Below, in pieces: positions 22,055 to 29,608 of a stretch of DNA of 64,000 bases. How positions within the stretch are numbered: position 1 is the first letter of the stretch; each line of letters opens with the position of its first letter. This stretch comes from Planotetraspora kaengkrachanensis (GTDB taxonomy: Bacteria; Actinomycetota; Actinomycetes; Streptosporangiales; Streptosporangiaceae), in contig NZ_BONV01000004.1 of NCBI RefSeq assembly GCF_016862895.1, positions 124,001-188,000 on the forward strand, given 5' to 3'. Made by a program: the position numbers and the translations under genes. Below the pieces are notes generated by a model. That model saw nothing but the letters and a program-made list of their open reading frames with translations. It did no database searches and was not told where the DNA came from.

Positions 22055-22921
22055 CTAGCTCGAGCGGTAGTGCCGGCGAAGCGCGATGCCCGCCGCGACG
22101 CCGCCGGCGATGGCTCCCGCCGTCGCCGCGATCGGCAGGCCGATCATCGTGGCCTTCCGCCCGGTACGGAAATCACGGACCTGCCAGTTCTGGTCCCTGG
22201 CGTACTCCCGAAGCTCGCTGTCGGGATTGATCGCGTAGGGGTGGCCGACGAGCGACAACATGGGCAGGTCGTTGGCCGAGTCGCTGTAGGCCGAGCAGCG
22301 TGACAGGTCGAGCCCTTCGCGCCGGGCCAGCGCCCGGACGGCCTCGGCCTTGGCCGGTCCGTGGAGGAGGTCGCCGACGAGCCTGCCGGTGTAGGCGCCC
22401 TCCGCGGTCTCCGCGACCGTCCCGAGGGCTCCAGTTAGTCCCAGCCGCTGGGCGATCACCCGGGCCAGTTCGACGGGCGTCGCGGTGACCAGCCACACCC
22501 GCTGGCCCGAGTCCAGATGGGACTGAGCCAGGGCGCGGGTGCCCGCCCACACGCGGTCGGCCATAACCTCGTCGTAGATCTCCTCGCCGAGCCGTACGAC
22601 GTCGTCGACCTTGAGGCCGGCGACGAAGGCCAGGGCCATCTCCTTGGCACGTGCGATGTGCTCGGGGTTCTCGTTGCCCCAGACACGGAACCAGGCCTGG
22701 CCGGCGGCGAACTTCATGAGGTCGCTCGTGGTGAACAGGCCGCGTGCGGCGAGTCCCCGTGCGAAGTGATAGATCGAGGCGCCGCGCATCATCGTGTTGT
22801 CGACGTCGAAGAAGGCCGCCGCGGTGGGGTCGGGGATCACCTCTGGAGCCGAGACGGCCGCGGCCGCCGCCACTTCACCCGCGATCTCCGCCGCGTCCCG
22901 TCGTCGCAATAGCCGCCTCAT
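22055..22921 (-). CDS. HAD-IB family hydrolase
   Basis: The 288-residue protein has HAD motif I as FFDVDNTMMRG (Asp39 nucleophile, Asp41). Motif II lies in VWLVTATPVELARVIA and motif III/IV as SRCSAYSDSANDLPMLSLVG. This pattern is that of the SerB/HAD-IB group, which removes phosphate from phosphoserine or lipid-phosphate-like substrates. The C-terminal stretch (about 262-283, TAGAIAGGVAAGIAL) looks like a membrane anchor, so a membrane-linked substrate is plausible. It lies next to a PlsC-like acyltransferase on the opposite strand. Confidence 0.9.
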   Translation of the reverse strand: MRRLLRRRDAAEIAGEVAAAAAVSAPEVIPDPTAAAFFDVDNTMMRGASIYHFARGLAARGLFTTSDLMKFAAGQAWFRVWGNENPEHIARAKEMALAFVAGLKVDDVVRLGEEIYDEVMADRVWAGTRALAQSHLDSGQRVWLVTATPVELARVIAQRLGLTGALGTVAETAEGAYTGRLVGDLLHGPAKAEAVRALARREGLDLSRCSAYSDSANDLPMLSLVGHPYAINPDSELREYARDQNWQVRDFRTGRKATMIGLPIAATAGAIAGGVAAGIALRRHYRSS

Positions 22922-22986
22922 GGCACATCAGCTTAACCGTCCCGGGTTGCCCCTAATGGGAGCAAGCGCGCACGGTCCGGCTCGTG

Positions 22987-23670
22987 TCAACGCCCGGAAA
23001 ACGCGAACATATCGATGTATCGCAGGTATTTGCTCGCCTTCTTGCGATTGGCCGCATCGAGCTTCGGCAGCAGCGACTCGACGGCGTCGCGCTGCTCCCT
23101 GGCGAAGCGCCGCGCCTCGGTGCTCACGGCCTTCCCGTGCCGCTCGACCCGGCCCAGAGCCGCCCTGGTCGTGGACTCCATGTCCTCGAGGGTCCGTTCG
23201 ATGAGCTCGTCCCGTCCGGGATCCGGTGTCGAGTAGCCCGCCAGGGACGCGGTCTCGGCCGCCCGGAGGCGGGCGGCGCCCAGCTCGCGGTGCGTGCGCT
23301 CCTCGCCGGAGGTCATGGAAAGCAGCGTCGACTCCGCGGCCCGCTTGAGCGGGTAGAGCGGCTCGCCGGGGACGGAGTGGTAGGTCCCGACGCCCGTGCA
23401 GAACATGCCGATCAGCAGCACTCCGAACACGAGCGCGGGACGGACCCGCACGAACAGCGACCGGCGGCGCACCCGAGGCCGCTCGGCCGGCGGCGCCGAC
23501 GCGGGCACCCGTTCCTCGACGTGGGTCCGCAGGAGTTCCGCACGGAGGCCGGCGCGGAACTCGGGACTCGGGCCGCTGAGGAAGGCGCTGAGCTCCGCGA
23601 GGCGCGTGGTCACCTGGCCGTCGCGTGCCGTCCGTCCGCGCAGCCGGCGCGAGGCTCGCCAGCAGCTCAT
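22987..23670 (-). CDS. rsbN: DUF5667 membrane protein, probable anti-sigma factor of BldN (RsbN-like)
   Basis: From ATG 23670 (GGGAG 8 bases upstream) the product is 227 residues; TTG 23727 in frame would add 19. A soluble N-terminal half (about 1-85) precedes one membrane helix (ALVFGVLLIGMFCTGVGTY). The DUF5667 domain follows, with PLYPLKRAAES, repeated Glu/Arg/Ala helices and RYIDMFAFSGR at the end. It is directly downstream of the bldN-type sigma gene; in Streptomyces that position is held by rsbN, whose product sequesters BldN at the membrane. The assignment rests on position and topology. Confidence 0.8.
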   Translation of the reverse strand: MSCWRASRRLRGRTARDGQVTTRLAELSAFLSGPSPEFRAGLRAELLRTHVEERVPASAPPAERPRVRRRSLFVRVRPALVFGVLLIGMFCTGVGTYHSVPGEPLYPLKRAAESTLLSMTSGEERTHRELGAARLRAAETASLAGYSTPDPGRDELIERTLEDMESTTRAALGRVERHGKAVSTEARRFAREQRDAVESLLPKLDAANRKKASKYLRYIDMFAFSGR

Positions 23671-23754
23671 GAGTAATGCTCCCGCCATCCCCCGTCTGAT
23701 CCACCCCTGCCCCATGCCCAACGACAAGACGGGGCGGGGGTTACGGGAGTGGCG

Positions 23755-24396
23755 CTAACCGAGATCCTTCGGTAACGACCTGGCCAGCGCCTTGATCGCC
23801 CGGAACTGTAAGGCCTTGATCGCGCCGCTCTTCTTGCCCATCGCAACGGCCGTCTCGGCGAGGGACATCCCGTGGAGGAAGCGAAAGATCACGCAGGCCT
23901 GCTGCTCGGGCCCGAGCTGCTTGATCGCCTGCATCACGCGCTCGTTCACCATGTTCGTGACGACGGCGTTCTCGGGGATGTGCGGCCCGTCAAGGGGCCG
24001 GTCGAAGACCTCGGCGGTGGTGACCTCGAGCCGGTTGCGGCCCGACTTGAAGTGGTCGGTCACGAGGTTGCGGGCGATGGTGACCAGCCAGGCGCCGAAG
24101 TCGCGCCCCTGCCAGGTGAAGTCCGAGATGCCCCGCAGGGCGCGCAGGAAGGTCTCGCTGGTGAGGTCCTCCGTCTGCGCGTGGGTGCCGACCCGGAAGT
24201 AGATGTAGCGGTACACCAACTCCAGGTAACGGTCGTAGAGAACGCCGAAGGCCTCGGTGTCTCCGGTTTTGGCGCGCAGGACCAGCTCCCGCATCTCCTC
24301 GTCCTCGCCTGCGGCGGGGTCGATGAAGCGAGCTGGAGACGATGCTCCGAGGGCGGCTGGAGGGGCCAGCCCGGCCAACGGCCACGTGTTCGGCAT
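23755..24396 (-). CDS. bldN: ECF-type RNA polymerase sigma factor, BldN-like
   Basis: From ATG 24396 (AAGGGA 8 bases upstream) the product is 213 residues; an in-frame ATG at 24465 is less likely. After a Pro/Ala-rich N-terminal extension it has sigma region 2 (FGVLYDRYLELVYRYIYFRV, then AQTEDLTSETFLRAL and ISDFTWQGRDFGAWLVTIAR). Region 4 has the helix-turn-helix MSLAETAVAMGKKSGAIKAL. Region 2.4 and the flanking residues match BldN of Streptomyces closely. BldN drives developmental genes, including chaplins and rodlins. An N-terminal pro-sequence is typical of the family. Confidence 0.92.
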   Translation of the reverse strand: MPNTWPLAGLAPPAALGASSPARFIDPAAGEDEEMRELVLRAKTGDTEAFGVLYDRYLELVYRYIYFRVGTHAQTEDLTSETFLRALRGISDFTWQGRDFGAWLVTIARNLVTDHFKSGRNRLEVTTAEVFDRPLDGPHIPENAVVTNMVNERVMQAIKQLGPEQQACVIFRFLHGMSLAETAVAMGKKSGAIKALQFRAIKALARSLPKDLG

Positions 24397-24483
24397 CCGG
24401 TGTCCCTTGGGGGAAGGGGAGTCGGCGTGCTCGAACACTCTAGAAATCATCGGCGGATTACACAATCCGTCTGATCGTCGCAG

Positions 24484-24496
24484 TCACCATACGTGA
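24484..24496. promoter_or_regulatory. BldD-like palindrome upstream of bldN
   Basis: TCACCATACGTGA matches both outer half-sites of the BldD box (TNAC...GTNA in 13 bases). The central bases differ from the consensus C-A/T-G at two of three positions. It is 88 bases before the bldN start. BldD is an established direct repressor of bldN in Streptomyces; that it acts here is inferred. Confidence 0.45.
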
Positions 24497-24560
24497 CGGA
24501 ACTTGTTCCTGATCGCGGTGGTCCGGGGCTTTTGGGGGTCCGGCTACCCGTCAGGCGGCA

Positions 24561-26117
24561 ATGTCCGGCAGCATGGGTTCCACCATGGGAGTCCTTGTCG
24601 CTTTCTTAGCCCTCGCCGGCGCGCTGACCGCCGGGATGACCACCGCCGTCCTCATCGGGCGCCTCCGTGAGGAACCGACGGGCTGGTTGATCGCCTGGAG
24701 CGTCGCCACAGGTGCGCTGACCCTGTCACTGGCGACGATCGGGCTCGGTCAGCTCGCGGGCTTCGGGGCCGCGATCTTCCGGATCTCCCAGATCACGGGA
24801 TCCCTGCTCGCCCCGCTCTGGCTGGCGATCGGCCTCCTTCAGCTCCTGGCGGACAAGGGGTCCTCCCGCTTCGGCGGGTGGCTGATCGGCTCGGCCCTGA
24901 CGGTCGTCGGCGCGGTCATCATGCTGCTCGACCCGGTGGCGGGGACCTTCTCCAAGGACTTCCCCGACGCCGCCGCGCACTGGGACATCTGGCCCGAGTA
25001 CCTGCTGCACGGCGTCCACGGCCTCGTGATCGTCATGTTGCTGATCTCGCTGGCCGTCGCCCTGCTGAGCTGGCGTGACGGCGACGACTACGACATAGAC
25101 AACATGCAGGCCACGGTCGTGCTGGCTCCCGCGGGCATGCTGCTGTCCGGCGCGCTGGCGCTCGGCCTTCCCTCGATCCTGGTCGTGATCCTCATGGCGG
25201 CCTCCGCCGGAGGCGTCTGGTACGCCGTGTCCCGGCCGCTCGCGCCGTACGAGGAGGACGACGAGGAGGACCACGAGTCCGAGGAGTGGTCGGGACGCTC
25301 CCGGCGCTCCGCCGACCGGCACGAGCCGCAGGCGGCCCCGCCGATCCCGCCGGCGCCCCACCGCTCGGGCCTGGGCGACCTCGTCGCCGAATACCAGGCG
25401 AAGGAGGAGGCCGAGCTCGACTTCGCGAACCGCATGCAGCCGATGGACGACTTCGGCCGTCCCCGCCCCGACGAGTTCGCCAACCGCATGCAGCCGGCGG
25501 ACGACTTCGGACTCCGCCCGCGCCCCGACGAGTTCGCGGGCCCGGAGACCGGCCAGCTGATCATGCCGGACGCGTACGCCCAGCCTCGCCAGGCCGACTT
25601 CGGTGCTCCCGTAACGCCGCCTGCGGAGGCCCCGCATGACATGCCCGCCACCGGCGTCATGTTCCCCGTGGTGGACAACCCGGCCTTCCCTCCGGCCGCC
25701 GCGGCGGCGTTCGGCTCGGCCTTCGGCGCGGCGGCAGGCGGGGGCGTCTCGGCCTCGCGCGCGGACTCCTCGGTCAAGCCCGCGGCCGGCATCTACGGCA
25801 TCCTCACCGTCTTCACCCTGATGGACGGTTCGGGCGAGGCGTTCGACAAGCTGGCCGAGGAGACGGTCGAGGCCGTCCTGCGCAACGAGCCCGACACGCT
25901 GGTCTTCATCTGCCACGCCGTCAAGTCGGCCCCGCTTCAGCGCATCGTCTACGAGCTCTACCGCGACGAGGTGGGCTTCTCCGAGCACCAGCGCCAGCCG
26001 CACATGGAGCGGTTCGCCACCGAACGTCAGTCGCTGGTGCTGGCCACCAACGTGATCGAGCTCACCCTGAACGCCGCCAAGGTGGTGCCCCTCCCCGGGA
26101 GCGCCTACCGGGTCTGA
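24561..26117 (+). CDS. Multi-pass membrane protein fused to a C-terminal ABM-like domain
   Basis: The 518-residue protein has an N-terminal membrane part of about 7 helices (about 8-215). A cytoplasmic disordered linker follows (about 220-400), starting with a Glu/Asp-rich block and containing a duplicated DEFANRMQP / DDFG.RPRPDEFA motif. The C-terminal domain of about 105 residues (from GIYGILTVFTLMDGSGEAFD, about 409) resembles the antibiotic biosynthesis monooxygenase fold, with KSAPLQRIVYELYRDEVGF and EHQRQPHMERF. ABM domains are dimeric ferredoxin-like barrels; membrane tethering is unusual. Function unknown. It is divergent from bldN. Confidence 0.75.
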   Translation: MSGSMGSTMGVLVAFLALAGALTAGMTTAVLIGRLREEPTGWLIAWSVATGALTLSLATIGLGQLAGFGAAIFRISQITGSLLAPLWLAIGLLQLLADKGSSRFGGWLIGSALTVVGAVIMLLDPVAGTFSKDFPDAAAHWDIWPEYLLHGVHGLVIVMLLISLAVALLSWRDGDDYDIDNMQATVVLAPAGMLLSGALALGLPSILVVILMAASAGGVWYAVSRPLAPYEEDDEEDHESEEWSGRSRRSADRHEPQAAPPIPPAPHRSGLGDLVAEYQAKEEAELDFANRMQPMDDFGRPRPDEFANRMQPADDFGLRPRPDEFAGPETGQLIMPDAYAQPRQADFGAPVTPPAEAPHDMPATGVMFPVVDNPAFPPAAAAAFGSAFGAAAGGGVSASRADSSVKPAAGIYGILTVFTLMDGSGEAFDKLAEETVEAVLRNEPDTLVFICHAVKSAPLQRIVYELYRDEVGFSEHQRQPHMERFATERQSLVLATNVIELTLNAAKVVPLPGSAYRV

Positions 26118-26187
26118 TCACGCGCGGCGGTCCCCGGCTCCGGAGCGTCGCTCTCGCCGTCCTGCCGACGAGGTGAAAATCACAAAA

Positions 26188-26436
26188 TCACACGGCCAGC
26201 GCCGCGCGGAGGCGCGTCTCGTTCACCCGCCAGTAATCATGCTGGACGCCGTCGACGAGGACGACGGGGATCATCTCCCCGTATTCGGCCAGGTCGTCGG
26301 GGGAGGCGGTGATGTCCCTCTCCTCCCACGCCACACCGACATCCTGCGCCACTCGCTCGACCACCGCGCGGGCGTCGTCGCACAGATGGCAGCCGGGTTT
26401 GCCGAGCAGAGTGATCCGGTGATCCTTCGGGGACAT
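26188..26436 (-). CDS. Glutaredoxin-family protein
   Basis: The 82-residue protein is a compact thioredoxin fold with the redox motif CHLC (Cys16-Cys19) after strand ITLLGKPG. The cis-proline lies in EMIPVVLVDG and the C-terminal helix in WRVNETRLRAAL. It probably reduces protein or mycothiol disulfides in the cytoplasm, mycothiol being the usual low-molecular thiol of actinomycetes. It is divergent from rex across a 180-base gap with a Rex operator. Confidence 0.88.
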   Translation of the reverse strand: MSPKDHRITLLGKPGCHLCDDARAVVERVAQDVGVAWEERDITASPDDLAEYGEMIPVVLVDGVQHDYWRVNETRLRAALAV

Positions 26437-26512
26437 GGCCCCAGGATATGCCTGTGCGCGCGGGTCGGATTCGCTACCGGGCCGTTGGCCTGGGACAGTT
26501 AACGGACGCTCA

Positions 26513-26534
26513 CTTTGTGCGTAGCTTCACAAAG
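26513..26534. promoter_or_regulatory. Rex operator (ROP) at the rex-hem promoter
   Basis: CTTTGTG (26513-26519) and CACAAAG (26528-26534) form a perfect 7-bp inverted repeat with 8 bases between. This fits the Rex consensus TTGTGAANNNNTTCACAA except in the inner two bases of the left arm. A plausible promoter (TTGTGC at 26515, TAATGT at 26539, 18 bases apart) overlaps it, so Rex binding would block RNA polymerase. It indicates autoregulation of rex-hemACD, as in S. coelicolor. Confidence 0.87.
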
Positions 26535-26616
26535 GCACTAATGTGATGTTCATCCGTCGCATCCGCTCGTGCGGCCGGGGACGCACCGGCCGTCCGTCCC
26601 CCTGGAGCACCGGCAC

Positions 26617-27345
26617 GTGACACGCCGTATTCCGCAAGCACGCGATCGTGGCATTCCCGACGCGACCGTCGCGAGACTGCCGCTCTATCTGCGTGCCCTC
26701 AACGGGCTGGCCGAGCGCGGAACGCCGACGGTGAGTTCCGAGGACCTGGCGGTGGCCGCGGGCGTGAACTCCGCGAAACTTCGCAAGGACCTGTCCCACC
26801 TCGGCTCGTACGGCACGCGGGGCGTCGGCTACGACGTCCAGTACCTGATCTACCAGATCTCACGTGAGCTTGGTCTCACCCAGGATTGGGCGGTCGCGAT
26901 CGTAGGAGTCGGTAACCTCGGTCGAGCGCTCGCCAACTACGGCGGGTTCGCCTCCAGGGGATTTCGCATAGCGGGCCTCCTGGACGCCGATCCCGCGGTG
27001 GTGGGTGACCGGATCGCCGGTCTCGTCGTGGAGCACACCGACGAACTGGAGTCCGTGATCGCCGGACGCGCGGTCTCGATCGTGGTGATCGCCACGCCGG
27101 CGACCGCGGCGCAACATGTCTGCGATCGGGTCACGGAGGCGGGCGTCACGAGTATTTTGAACTTTGCGCCTGTAGTGCTGAATGTGCCTGAGGGCGTGGA
27201 TGTCCGTAAAGTCGATTTATCTATCGAGCTGCAGATTCTTGCGTTCCACGAGCAGCGCAAGGCCAATGGAGGGCCCATCATGGCCGAGGAGTGGCCGGAC
27301 GGGGTTGAACAAGTGAATGAGCGATCGATCGGAGCGAGCTCATGA
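26617..27345 (+). CDS. rex: Redox-sensing transcriptional repressor Rex
   Basis: Rex senses the NADH/NAD+ ratio and represses respiratory genes until NADH rises. The product is 242 residues from GTG 26617 (GGAG about 9 bases upstream); an in-frame GTG at 26569 is weaker. The winged helix includes DATVARLPLYLRALNGLAE, then VNSAKLRKDLSHLGSYGTRG (recognition). The Rossmann domain has VAIVGVGNLGRALANY and the C-terminal helix SIELQILAFHEQRK. The stop overlaps hemA (ATGA), making a rex-hemA-hemC-hemD operon. Confidence 0.96.
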   Translation: MTRRIPQARDRGIPDATVARLPLYLRALNGLAERGTPTVSSEDLAVAAGVNSAKLRKDLSHLGSYGTRGVGYDVQYLIYQISRELGLTQDWAVAIVGVGNLGRALANYGGFASRGFRIAGLLDADPAVVGDRIAGLVVEHTDELESVIAGRAVSIVVIATPATAAQHVCDRVTEAGVTSILNFAPVVLNVPEGVDVRKVDLSIELQILAFHEQRKANGGPIMAEEWPDGVEQVNERSIGASS

Positions 27346-28700
27346 GCCTCCTCGTCGTCGGGCTGAGCCATCGCTCCGCTCCCGTGGCGCTCCTTGAGCG
27401 CGTCACGGTCAGCGGCGACGCGCTCGACAAGCTCCTGCACGACGTCGGCCAGAGCGAGCACGTGTCCGAGGCCCTGGTGGTCTCCACGTGCAACCGGGTC
27501 GAGATCTACACCGACGTCGATCGGTTCCACGGCGGCGTGACCGCGATCAGCGACCTGCTGAGCGCGCACTCCGGCGTACCCCAGGAACAGCTCGGCAGGC
27601 ACCTCTACGTGCACTACGAGGACCGCGCGGTCCAGCACCTGTTCAACGTCACCTGCGGCCTCGACTCGATGGTGGTCGGCGAGGGCCAGATCCTGGGGCA
27701 GTTCCGCTCCGCCCTGCGGCTCGCCCAGACCCAGGGCACGGCGGGTTCCACGCTCAACGAGCTCGCGCAGCACGCGCTGCGCGTCGGCAAGCGCGCGCAC
27801 ACCGACACCGACATCGACCACGCCGGGGCCTCGCTCGTCGGCGTGGGCCTGACGCTGGCCGAGCGGGTGATCGGCCCCATCGCCGGCAAGCGGGCCCTGG
27901 TCGTCGGCGCCGGCTCGATGAGCGCCCTGTCCGCCGCCACCCTCTCCCGTTCCGGCGTCACGGACATCGTCATCGCCAACCGCACCCACGCCCGGGCCGT
28001 ACGGCTGGCGGAGACGGTCGGCGGCAGGGCCGTCCACCTGGCGGATCTGCCCGCGGAGCTCGCCCAGGCGGATCTGGTGATCTCCTGCGTGGGCGCAGGA
28101 TCCCGCGCGGTCACGGCCGAAATGGTCGCGACCGCGATGGCCGCGCGCGAGTCCGGCGGGCTGTTCCTCCTCGACCTCGCGCTCCCGCACGACGTCGACC
28201 CCGGTGTGCGGGCCATTCCCGGCGTGACGCTCGTCGACCTGGAGTCCATGCAGCAGGCCGGCCTGGGCGCGGGCACCGGCGACGGCGGTCACTCCGAGGC
28301 GATCGCCGCGGTCAAGCGGATCATCGCCGAGGAGGTCACCGCCTATCTCGACTCCGAGCGGGCCGCCAAGGTGACCCCGACGGTGGTGGCGCTGAGGAGC
28401 AAGGCCGCCCAGGTTGTCGAGGCGGAGATCGGCCGGCTGATGTCGCGGCTGCCGACCCTGGACGCGCACATGCGCGACGAGATCACCCAGACCGTGCGAA
28501 GGGTCGTCGACAAGCTGCTCCACGAGCCGACCGTGCGGGTGAAGCAGCTGGCCACCTCTCCTGGCGGCGATCACTACGCCGAGGCGCTCCGAGAGCTGTT
28601 CGACCTCGATCCGAAGGCGCCTGACGCCGTCGCCGGCATGGAGCTCGGCACCCTCGACGCCGACCGCCCGGTCGCCGACGGCAAGGGGGCGGGACAGTGA
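27342..28700 (+). CDS. hemA: Glutamyl-tRNA reductase
   Basis: HemA reduces Glu-tRNA to glutamate-1-semialdehyde with NADPH, the first step of the C5 tetrapyrrole pathway. The 452-residue protein starts MSLLVVGLSHRSAPVALLER and has catalytic Cys50 in STCNRVEIYTD. The NADPH domain has LVVGAGSMSALSAATL, and a C-terminal dimerisation helix follows. It overlaps rex and hemC by 4 bases on each side, so the chain is translationally coupled and controlled with rex. Confidence 0.97.
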   Translation: MSLLVVGLSHRSAPVALLERVTVSGDALDKLLHDVGQSEHVSEALVVSTCNRVEIYTDVDRFHGGVTAISDLLSAHSGVPQEQLGRHLYVHYEDRAVQHLFNVTCGLDSMVVGEGQILGQFRSALRLAQTQGTAGSTLNELAQHALRVGKRAHTDTDIDHAGASLVGVGLTLAERVIGPIAGKRALVVGAGSMSALSAATLSRSGVTDIVIANRTHARAVRLAETVGGRAVHLADLPAELAQADLVISCVGAGSRAVTAEMVATAMAARESGGLFLLDLALPHDVDPGVRAIPGVTLVDLESMQQAGLGAGTGDGGHSEAIAAVKRIIAEEVTAYLDSERAAKVTPTVVALRSKAAQVVEAEIGRLMSRLPTLDAHMRDEITQTVRRVVDKLLHEPTVRVKQLATSPGGDHYAEALRELFDLDPKAPDAVAGMELGTLDADRPVADGKGAGQ

Positions 28701-29608
28701 GCGCCGCCCTGCGTCTCGGGACGCGCAAGAGCCTGATGGCGACCACGCAGTCGCAGTTCGTCGCGGACCGGCTGACCGGCCTGACCGGCAGGGACGTCGA
28801 GCTCGTCGGCATCACCACGTTCGGCGACGTCACCAAGGCCCACCTGACCCAGCTCGGCGGCACCGGCGTCTTCGTCAGCGAGCTGCGCGGCAAGCTGGTC
28901 GACGGCGGCATCGACTTCGCGGTGCACTCGCTGAAGGATCTGCCCACCGCGGTCGACGAGCGGATCGTGATCGCGGCCATCCTGCCCCGTGACGACCCGC
29001 GTGACGCGCTCGTCAGCAACGCCAAGCTCGCCGACCTGCCCTCCGGATCGAAGATCGGCACGGGTTCGCCGCGAAGAGTCGCACAACTGCGCGCCTTGCG
29101 GCCCGATCTCGATTACCTCCCCATCAGAGGCAACGCGGACACGCGCATCGGCAAGATCGCCTCGGGCGAGTTCGACGGTGTCGTGCTGGCCGCCGCAGGC
29201 CTGGAGCGGATCGGGCGGGACAGCGAGATCTCCGAGATCTTCGATGTTGACGCCATGCTCCCGGCCCCCGGGCAGGGCGCCCTCGCCGTCGAGTGCCTGG
29301 CCTCCCGTACAGACCTGATCGAGTTGCTCGGCGTCCTCGACGACCCGCGTACGCGGGCCGCCGTGACGGCCGAGCGTTCGGTCCTCGCAGCCCTCGAGGC
29401 CGGTTGCGCGGCACCAGTAGGTGCTTTCGCGTCCGGTGACGGGCACATTCTCAATCTGACCGCAGTCGTCGTCGCCGCTGACGGCGTCCGGTCAGTGCGC
29501 AAGTCCGCCTCCGGACCTCCTTCGGCGGCCATGGACCTGGGCCGTGATCTCGCGGCCGCCATGATCGCCGAGGGGGCCGACACGTTGATGGGGGAGCAGT
29601 CCCATTGA
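28697..29608 (+). CDS. hemC: Hydroxymethylbilane synthase (porphobilinogen deaminase)
   Basis: HemC joins four porphobilinogens into hydroxymethylbilane using a dipyrromethane cofactor bound to Cys237 (in LEAGCAAPVGAFA). The 303-residue protein has the substrate-binding motifs VHSLKDLPTAVDE and IGTGSPRRVAQLRALRPDL, then PAPGQGALAVE. It starts with GTG overlapping the hemA stop and ends overlapping hemD. Confidence 0.97.
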   Translation: MSAALRLGTRKSLMATTQSQFVADRLTGLTGRDVELVGITTFGDVTKAHLTQLGGTGVFVSELRGKLVDGGIDFAVHSLKDLPTAVDERIVIAAILPRDDPRDALVSNAKLADLPSGSKIGTGSPRRVAQLRALRPDLDYLPIRGNADTRIGKIASGEFDGVVLAAAGLERIGRDSEISEIFDVDAMLPAPGQGALAVECLASRTDLIELLGVLDDPRTRAAVTAERSVLAALEAGCAAPVGAFASGDGHILNLTAVVVAADGVRSVRKSASGPPSAAMDLGRDLAAAMIAEGADTLMGEQSH

